Source of the DNA: Microbacterium sp. SZ1
GTDB taxonomy: Bacteria; Actinomycetota; Actinomycetes; Actinomycetales; Microbacteriaceae
Length of the DNA stretch: 64,000 bases
Direction of reading: 5' to 3'
Assembly (NCBI RefSeq): GCF_002362255.1
Contig: NZ_LPVV01000007.1
Span: 36,464-100,463, forward strand
Shown here: piece after piece, positions 59,033-64,000 of the stretch
How the letters are laid out: each line of letters starts with the position of its first letter
Numbering within the stretch: the first letter of the stretch is position 1
Notes under the pieces: model-generated
Seen by the model: the letters and a program-made list of their open reading frames with translations, nothing else
What the model was told of the DNA's origin: nothing
Database searches by the model: none
Made by a program: the position numbers and the translations under genes

Positions 59033-60397
59033 TCAGCGGCCGAGGCGGCCCTGGACGTCGGTCTGCGCCTTCTCGAGCAGCGCCGGGATGTCGGCGTTCT
59101 CGTCGGTGAGCACGGCCTGGATGACGCCGTCGAGAGCGCCGTAGACCTCCTGGGCGTTGTTCACGGGCTCGGGGACGATCGGGATCTCGGTCGACGCCTC
59201 GAGGTAGGGCGTGAAGTTGTCGGACGGCACGTTGATGTAGTCGGCGATCCACTCGAAGTACGTGTCGTACGCGTCGGTGTTCACGACCGCGAGTCCGGGC
59301 AGGCCCGTCACGGAGCCGGCCTCGTTCGACGCCTTCGCATCGGCGACCGCGACGTCCTGGTCGAAGTAGCGCTCGAGGTAGAAGAACTTGATCCACTTCA
59401 CCGCGGCGGCCTTCTCCTCCTCCGAGGCGTCGGGCTTCACGATCTGCACGCTGCCGCCGGACAGGGTGCCGTTCACTCCGCCGTCCTGCGGCATCCCACC
59501 GATCCCGAAGTCCTCGGCCGGCAGCTTCAGGTTCTGCACGACACCGTAGTAGCGGTCGGTCGCGGCGATCATCATGCCGATCTTGCCCGCTGCGAAGTCC
59601 TGACCCTGGGTGTCCATGTCGTACAGGGTGTTCGCGGGCAGGGTGCCGTCTTCGAAGCGCATGGCGTGCAGCAGCTCGAGCGCCTCGGTCGACGGGGCGT
59701 CGTCGAAGGTCGCCTTGCTTCCGTCCTCGTTCTCGATGGTGCCGCCGAACGAGTACGTGATGCCGCTGAACTGCCATCCGCCGGTGTTCGCGGTGGTGAG
59801 GGCGGAGAAGCCGGCCGCGCCGGTCTTCTCGGTGATCTGCTTCGCGGCCGCGCGCACCTCGTCCCACGTCGTGGGCGGGGCGTCGGGGTCGAGTCCCGCC
59901 GCCGTGAACAGCGAGCGGTTGTAGACGAGTCCGAACGAGTAGGCGTTGGTCGGGACGGCGTAGACCTTGCCGTCGGCATCCGACGCGAGGTCGAGGATGG
60001 TGGGGTTCAGCGAGTCGAGGAGGTGCTCCGAGCGGAGGGCGTCGGTGATGTCGGCCGCCTGGCCCCGCTTGATGAGGCCCTGCGGCTCGGTGAGCGGCAC
60101 GCTGAGGACGTCGGGGAGCGAGCCGCCCGCGGCGAGGGCCTGGAACGTGCTGGCGTCGTAGCCGGTCTCGACGGCCTCGATGTCGATGTCGGGGTTGGCC
60201 TTCTCGAACGCGGCGACGCGCTCGTCGAAGTACTCGCGGTCCTCCGGCCGGTCCGCCGAGGGGCGGTCGCCGACCTCGATGGTGATCTGGCCGTCCGAGC
60301 CCGAGTCGGGCGACGGGTCGGATGAGCAGGCGGCGAGACCGGCGGCCAGGCCGCCGATGGCGACGAGGGCCGCGGCAGCGCGGATGCGCTTCGTCAT
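59033..60397 (-). CDS. Sugar ABC transporter substrate-binding lipoprotein
   Basis: The 454-residue protein has a lipobox (LAAC, Cys24) and a cluster-B solute-binding fold with 'YNRSLFTAAGLDPDAPPTTWDE'. It captures the oligosaccharide released outside the cell and heads the minus-strand operon that runs to the LacI gene. A good AAGGAG site precedes the ATG. The promoter and a candidate operator lie upstream. Confidence 0.93.
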   Translation of the reverse strand: MTKRIRAAAALVAIGGLAAGLAACSSDPSPDSGSDGQITIEVGDRPSADRPEDREYFDERVAAFEKANPDIDIEAVETGYDASTFQALAAGGSLPDVLSVPLTEPQGLIKRGQAADITDALRSEHLLDSLNPTILDLASDADGKVYAVPTNAYSFGLVYNRSLFTAAGLDPDAPPTTWDEVRAAAKQITEKTGAAGFSALTTANTGGWQFSGITYSFGGTIENEDGSKATFDDAPSTEALELLHAMRFEDGTLPANTLYDMDTQGQDFAAGKIGMMIAATDRYYGVVQNLKLPAEDFGIGGMPQDGGVNGTLSGGSVQIVKPDASEEEKAAAVKWIKFFYLERYFDQDVAVADAKASNEAGSVTGLPGLAVVNTDAYDTYFEWIADYINVPSDNFTPYLEASTEIPIVPEPVNNAQEVYGALDGVIQAVLTDENADIPALLEKAQTDVQGRLGR

Positions 60398-60436
60398 GGG
60401 AACTCCTTCGTTCGGGTGGTGCTGCTGTGCGGGAAA

Positions 60437-60446
60437 AGCGATTGCT
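60437..60446 (-). promoter_or_regulatory. Candidate LacI operator
   Basis: AGCGATTGCT, an imperfect palindrome, lies 7 bases downstream of the -10 box, where a repressor would block initiation. The 9-mer AATCGCTTT overlapping it also occurs at the start of the locus LacI gene. Confidence 0.35.
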
Positions 60447-60453
60447 CTACCGA

Positions 60454-60483
60454 TGTCTACCAGGTGGGATGCCGGTTCGTCAA
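60454..60483 (-). promoter_or_regulatory. Promoter of the binding-protein operon
   Basis: On the minus strand TTGACG (60483-60478), an 18-bp spacer and TAGACA (60459-60454) form a sigma-70-type promoter about 57 bases before the ATG at 60397. Confidence 0.6.
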
Positions 60484-60532
60484 AGCCAATCTTAACCGGC
60501 GTTCCAACGTGCCATCGCGGGCGAGTCGGTGC

Positions 60533-60562
60533 TTGACAAGACTCCGTCGGTGTCGCAAGGAT
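60533..60562 (+). promoter_or_regulatory. Promoter of the large secreted hydrolase
   Basis: TTGACA (60533-60538), an 18-bp spacer and AAGGAT (60557-60562) lie about 57 bases ahead of the GTG at 60619. Confidence 0.6.
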
Positions 60563-60618
60563 GCCGAAGGGCAACCGATTTCCCCATTTCATCGACCTTG
60601 GCTCGAAGAGGAGACAGA

Positions 60619-63600
60619 GTGAGATCACGCACACCCCGGTCGTCGCGCACCACGCGCCGCCGATCGCTGACCCTGGGCGGGGCGCTCATCGCGGTGGGCG
60701 CCCTCGCGCTTCCCGCGGCGGCCGTCGCCGCCGACACGACGATCGGCGTGGAGGACCTGGCCGGCTGGTCCGCCAGCGCCTTCGACGGCACGACCGTGTC
60801 GCCGAGCACCCCTCGCGCGGCGGACCGCGGGCACACCGGCTCGTCGTCGGTCGAGGTTCTGCTCGACACCGCGGTGCGCGGCACCGACAGCTGGGAGATG
60901 GCCGCCCGCTCGCTCGGCGGTGTCGACCTCGACTCCGCCTCGTTCTGGATCGACGCCGAGAACCTGAACACGATCGGTGTTCAGCTCGTCGACGCGACCG
61001 GGCAGACGCACCAGACCTTCCTGCCGGTGCCCGACGTGGACGGCTGGCAGGAGATCACGCTCGCCTCGCCCACCGACGACCCCAGCCACGGCGCCTGGGG
61101 CGGCGCGGCCGACGGCGAATGGCACGGGCCGGCGCAGCAGATCGGGTTCGTCGTGAACTCCTGGGCTCGCCCCGACACCACCTCGACCACCGCCCGCGCT
61201 CTCATCGACGACATCACGATCAGTGCCGCCGACGTCACCCCCGGGTTCACGCTGTCGGCCGGTGCCTTCGGCAACCTCTTCACCGCCGGGGATGCCGTCG
61301 CCCTGCCCTACGAGACGACGGCCGACACGGTCGCCTGGCGCACCACGGCGGCCGACGGCCGGGTGGTGGCCTCCGGGCAGGAGCCCGCCGATGGCTCCCT
61401 GGACCTCGGGACCCTCGCTCGCGGCTGGTACGGCCTCACGGTCGACGCCCTCGCCGACGGCATCCGCATCGGTGGCGCACAGACGACCATGGCCGTGCTC
61501 GCCGAGACCGACGTCGCCGAGACCGCCGAGGGGCGGTTCGGAGCGGTGACCCACTACGGGCAGCACCGCGACTTCGCCTCGATGCCCGCGCTCGCCGTCG
61601 GCGGGGTCGCGCAGTTCCGCGACGAGCCGTACTGGAGCGACGTCGAGAAGACCCCCGGCGTCTACGACTGGTCGGTCGCCCGCGCGGAGTTCCTCGATCA
61701 GGCCCGCGCCACCGGCACGCGGCCGCTGCTGCTCGCCGGCTACGGCAACCCGCTGTACGACGGCGGCAACGGACCCGTGAGCGCGGAAGCCGTCGCGGCG
61801 TACTCCGCCTACGCCGCCGAGATGGCGACGGAGTTCGGCGACATGGCCGCGGGTATCGAGATCTGGAACGAGTGGGACCTCGGTCTCGGCGGCAACACGA
61901 ACGTCGCCCCCGAGCACTACGTGAACCTGCTGAAGTCGGCGTCGCCGGCGGTCAAGGCGGTCGACCCCGACCTGCCCGTCATCGGACCGGCCATCGCGAA
62001 CCTCAACACCGACTGGCTCGAGAACACCTTCCGCCTCGGCGCGCTGGACTACCTCGACGGCATCGTGCTGCACCCCTACAGCTACCCGGTGGGAGCAGAG
62101 GCCCTCGACGAGACGCTGACCCGCATCGACGCGCTCGTGCGCGAGTACAACGACGGCGAGTCGATCCCGCTGTGGGTCACCGAGCACGGATGGCCGACAG
62201 GCACCAACGCCCGCGCTGTCGACGAGCAGACGCAGGCGGCGAACATCGCGAAGTCGGCGGTCATCACCGCGCTGCACGACGTCGAGCGCTACTACGTCTA
62301 CGACCTCGTGAACGACGGCGTGAACGCGGCGGAGACCGAGGAGAACTTCGGTCTGCTGCACGCGGCGAACGACCCGCTCGGCGCGTACACGCCGAAGCCC
62401 GCCTTCGTGAGCTACTCGACGGCGGCCGACGTGCTGGCCGGTGCGCACTCGGCGACTCGCGACACCTCCATCGCCGACCTGTGGAACATCGGATTCCAGA
62501 CCCCCGGCGGTCCGGTGCGGGCGCTGTGGTCGACGTCGCCGCGCGCGGTCACGGTGGCGCTCCAGGGCGATGTCACCATCACCGACATGTACGGCTCCTC
62601 GCGGGTCGTCCAGGCCGGCGCCGGTTCGGACCTCGTGATCGACCTGCGGCAGGGGCCCGTGTACCTGCAGGGCGCCGTCACGGGTGTGACCGCGTCGGCC
62701 ACCGTGCTCACGCTCGACCCCGCCTACCTCGGACAGCCGATCGCCGCGCACTGGAGCATCGACAACGCCGCGTCCAGCACCGAGGGCGCGTACCGCCTCG
62801 TGTTCCCCGATGGGCAGGAGGTCGCGCAGACCGTGGCCGCCGGCCAGGTCGGCGCGGTTGACTTCGCGCTGCCCGCCGCCACAGCGCTCGGACAGCACGT
62901 CGTCGTCGGCGACCTGTACCGCGGCAGCACGCTGCTCGGCTCGCTCACGGCGACCACGACGGTCAGCGAACCGGTCACCCTGACCGGCGCGCAGGCCATC
63001 GACGCCGCTGGCGAATCGGTGCTGCGCCTCACCCTGCGCAACGCCTCGGACGAGCCCGTGACGGTCGACCGCCTGACGTCGGTCCTCGGCGGATCCACCA
63101 CGACGCGGGCCGAGCAGGAGGAGGTGGCCGCGCACGAATCGCTCGTCGTCGACATCGCGCTCGACGGGATCACCGAGCGCACGACCTGGACGGCATCCGC
63201 TCTCGTCGGAGGGCGCGAGCTCACGGCATCGGGCGCTGTCGCCCCGCTCGCCGTGGACGAAGCGCTCGGCGCCGCGCACCGCGCGATCACGGTCGACGGC
63301 GTGCTGGACGACCTCAACGACCTCACCCCGGTGGTGCTCGAGGGTCAGACCGGCGGGCTGCTCGCGGCGTTCGCCGCGTCGACCGATCAGTCCGCCCGGT
63401 TCTGGTACACGTGGGACGAGGAGAATCTCTACGTGAGCATCGAGGTGCTCGACGACGTGCACGACCAGCCGGCCGCCGGATCCAACATCTGGCAGGGCGA
63501 TTCGGTGCAGTTCACGGTCGCGGCCGGTGCGCCGGGCGCGGCGACGACCTGGCACGAGCTCGGGATGGCGCTGACTGCCGAGGGGCCGCAGCTCTACCGC

Positions 63601-64000
63601 TGGCTCGCTGCGGGCGTTGCCGCAGGCACGGTCGCGGGCTCCCAGGTCGCGGTGGTCCGTGACGAGGCTGCGCAGACCACTGTCTATGAGGCGTCGGTGC
63701 CGTGGGTGCGGCTCACCGGGGTCGACCCGTCGTCGGCTCTGCTGAGCAGCGCGCTCATCGTCAACGAGGCCGACGGCGCAGGACGCGACGGGTACCTGTC
63801 GTGGGGCGGCGGCATCGCGGGCGAGAAGGACTCGGCCGAGTTCCTTCCCGTTCGCCTGCTCGCCGCCGACGTCGACCCCGGGACCGGCGGTCCCGGGACG
63901 GGCGGCCCCGGCACCGGCACCGGTAACGGCACCGGCAACGGCACCGGTTCGGGTGGCGCAGTGAGCGGTGCCGCGACCGGTGCGGCGACGGGCGATCCGC
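60619..64000 (+). CDS. Large secreted multidomain glycoside hydrolase (3' end outside window)
   Basis: A GTG start with GAGGAG 7 bases upstream opens a frame that stays open to the window end (1,127 codons). A Tat-like signal (TTRRRSLTLGG then AVAA) covers about residues 1-40. A carbohydrate-binding-like beta domain follows to about 205, then an Ig-like segment. A clan A TIM barrel has acid/base Glu418 ('IEIWNEWDLG') and nucleophile Glu522 ('LWVTEHGW'). Beta domains follow, then a CBM9-like module (about 889-1080). From residue 1087 a Gly/Thr/Pro-rich linker suggests a wall anchor beyond the window. GH39 or a related family is likeliest. It should cut the polymer outside the cell and feed the divergent importer. 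Confidence 0.82.
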   Translation, partial: MRSRTPRSSRTTRRRSLTLGGALIAVGALALPAAAVAADTTIGVEDLAGWSASAFDGTTVSPSTPRAADRGHTGSSSVEVLLDTAVRGTDSWEMAARSLGGVDLDSASFWIDAENLNTIGVQLVDATGQTHQTFLPVPDVDGWQEITLASPTDDPSHGAWGGAADGEWHGPAQQIGFVVNSWARPDTTSTTARALIDDITISAADVTPGFTLSAGAFGNLFTAGDAVALPYETTADTVAWRTTAADGRVVASGQEPADGSLDLGTLARGWYGLTVDALADGIRIGGAQTTMAVLAETDVAETAEGRFGAVTHYGQHRDFASMPALAVGGVAQFRDEPYWSDVEKTPGVYDWSVARAEFLDQARATGTRPLLLAGYGNPLYDGGNGPVSAEAVAAYSAYAAEMATEFGDMAAGIEIWNEWDLGLGGNTNVAPEHYVNLLKSASPAVKAVDPDLPVIGPAIANLNTDWLENTFRLGALDYLDGIVLHPYSYPVGAEALDETLTRIDALVREYNDGESIPLWVTEHGWPTGTNARAVDEQTQAANIAKSAVITALHDVERYYVYDLVNDGVNAAETEENFGLLHAANDPLGAYTPKPAFVSYSTAADVLAGAHSATRDTSIADLWNIGFQTPGGPVRALWSTSPRAVTVALQGDVTITDMYGSSRVVQAGAGSDLVIDLRQGPVYLQGAVTGVTASATVLTLDPAYLGQPIAAHWSIDNAASSTEGAYRLVFPDGQEVAQTVAAGQVGAVDFALPAATALGQHVVVGDLYRGSTLLGSLTATTTVSEPVTLTGAQAIDAAGESVLRLTLRNASDEPVTVDRLTSVLGGSTTTRAEQEEVAAHESLVVDIALDGITERTTWTASALVGGRELTASGAVAPLAVDEALGAAHRAITVDGVLDDLNDLTPVVLEGQTGGLLAAFAASTDQSARFWYTWDEENLYVSIEVLDDVHDQPAAGSNIWQGDSVQFTVAAGAPGAATTWHELGMALTAEGPQLYRWLAAGVAAGTVAGSQVAVVRDEAAQTTVYEASVPWVRLTGVDPSSALLSSALIVNEADGAGRDGYLSWGGGIAGEKDSAEFLPVRLLAADVDPGTGGPGTGGPGTGTGNGTGNGTGSGGAVSGAATGAATGDP

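Noticed and set aside
1..64000. CRISPR array, prophage or insertion sequence
   Set aside because: No regularly spaced direct repeats, cas genes, phage structural genes or transposases could be found on either strand.

Overview
The window is a chromosomal stretch of a high-GC Gram-positive bacterium, most likely a Microbacterium-like member of the Microbacteriaceae (inferred). The grounds are GC near 70% by eye, many GTG starts, chains of 1-4 nt gene overlaps, several apparently leaderless genes, two DUF7882-type small proteins, and actinobacterial versions of cydABDC, kdpFABCDE and aztABCD. There is no sign of phage, plasmid, transposase or CRISPR.

Bases 1-9530 are core genome. They hold the tail of an SseB-like gene, radA on the minus strand, and a divergent helix-turn-helix regulator with a C-terminal Cys/His cluster. 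The regulator leads into a tightly packed cydABDC operon (cytochrome bd oxidase and its assembly ABC transporter). A 2OG-oxygenase-like protein with a DtxR-type iron box and a tRNA-Ser(CGA) gene with its terminator follow. A palindromic repeat occurs after cydC, and a half-copy is read in frame inside cydD.

Bases 9895-19760 are a glycan-utilisation locus beside the tRNA. A LacI regulator faces two near-identical operators. Divergent from it run a GH127 beta-L-arabinofuranosidase-like enzyme, a sugar ABC importer (binding protein and two permeases, no ATPase), a GH2 beta-mannosidase and a mannonate-dehydratase-like enolase-family enzyme. A truncated MerR gene marks the far edge.

Bases 20245-31861 hold small membrane and hypothetical genes, a beta-hydroxyacid-dehydrogenase-family gene, nhaA, and a zinc-uptake locus (aztA facing aztB, an extra beta-propeller lipoprotein, aztC, aztD) controlled from a perfect Zur-type palindrome. 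A FAD-oxidoreductase/methyltransferase fusion paired with an XRE-cupin regulator follows.

Bases 31880-43681 contain the kdp K+ operon with its sensor pair. An unannotated 31-residue membrane ORF and kdpF lie ahead of kdpA. Then come a CPBP protease, a DUF7882 protein, a DJ-1/PfpI protein facing a LysR regulator, and a MerR-GyrI regulator.

Bases 43727-51180 (minus strand) form one coupled operon: a GtrA-like flippase, a processive GT2 synthase, a GT39 transferase, a secreted DUF4397 protein, a GH8 hydrolase, a lipoprotein-like class F sortase and a polyprenol-phosphate mannosyltransferase. It reads as an uncharacterised surface-glycan assembly and anchoring system.

Bases 51681-64000 are a second glycan locus: ABC importer, sugar epimerase/dehydratase, second ManD-like enzyme, DUF4038/GH140-like enzyme, aldose-epimerase-like protein and LacI regulator. 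Divergent from it is a very large secreted glycoside hydrolase with a CBM9-like module and a Gly/Thr-rich tail that runs off the window.
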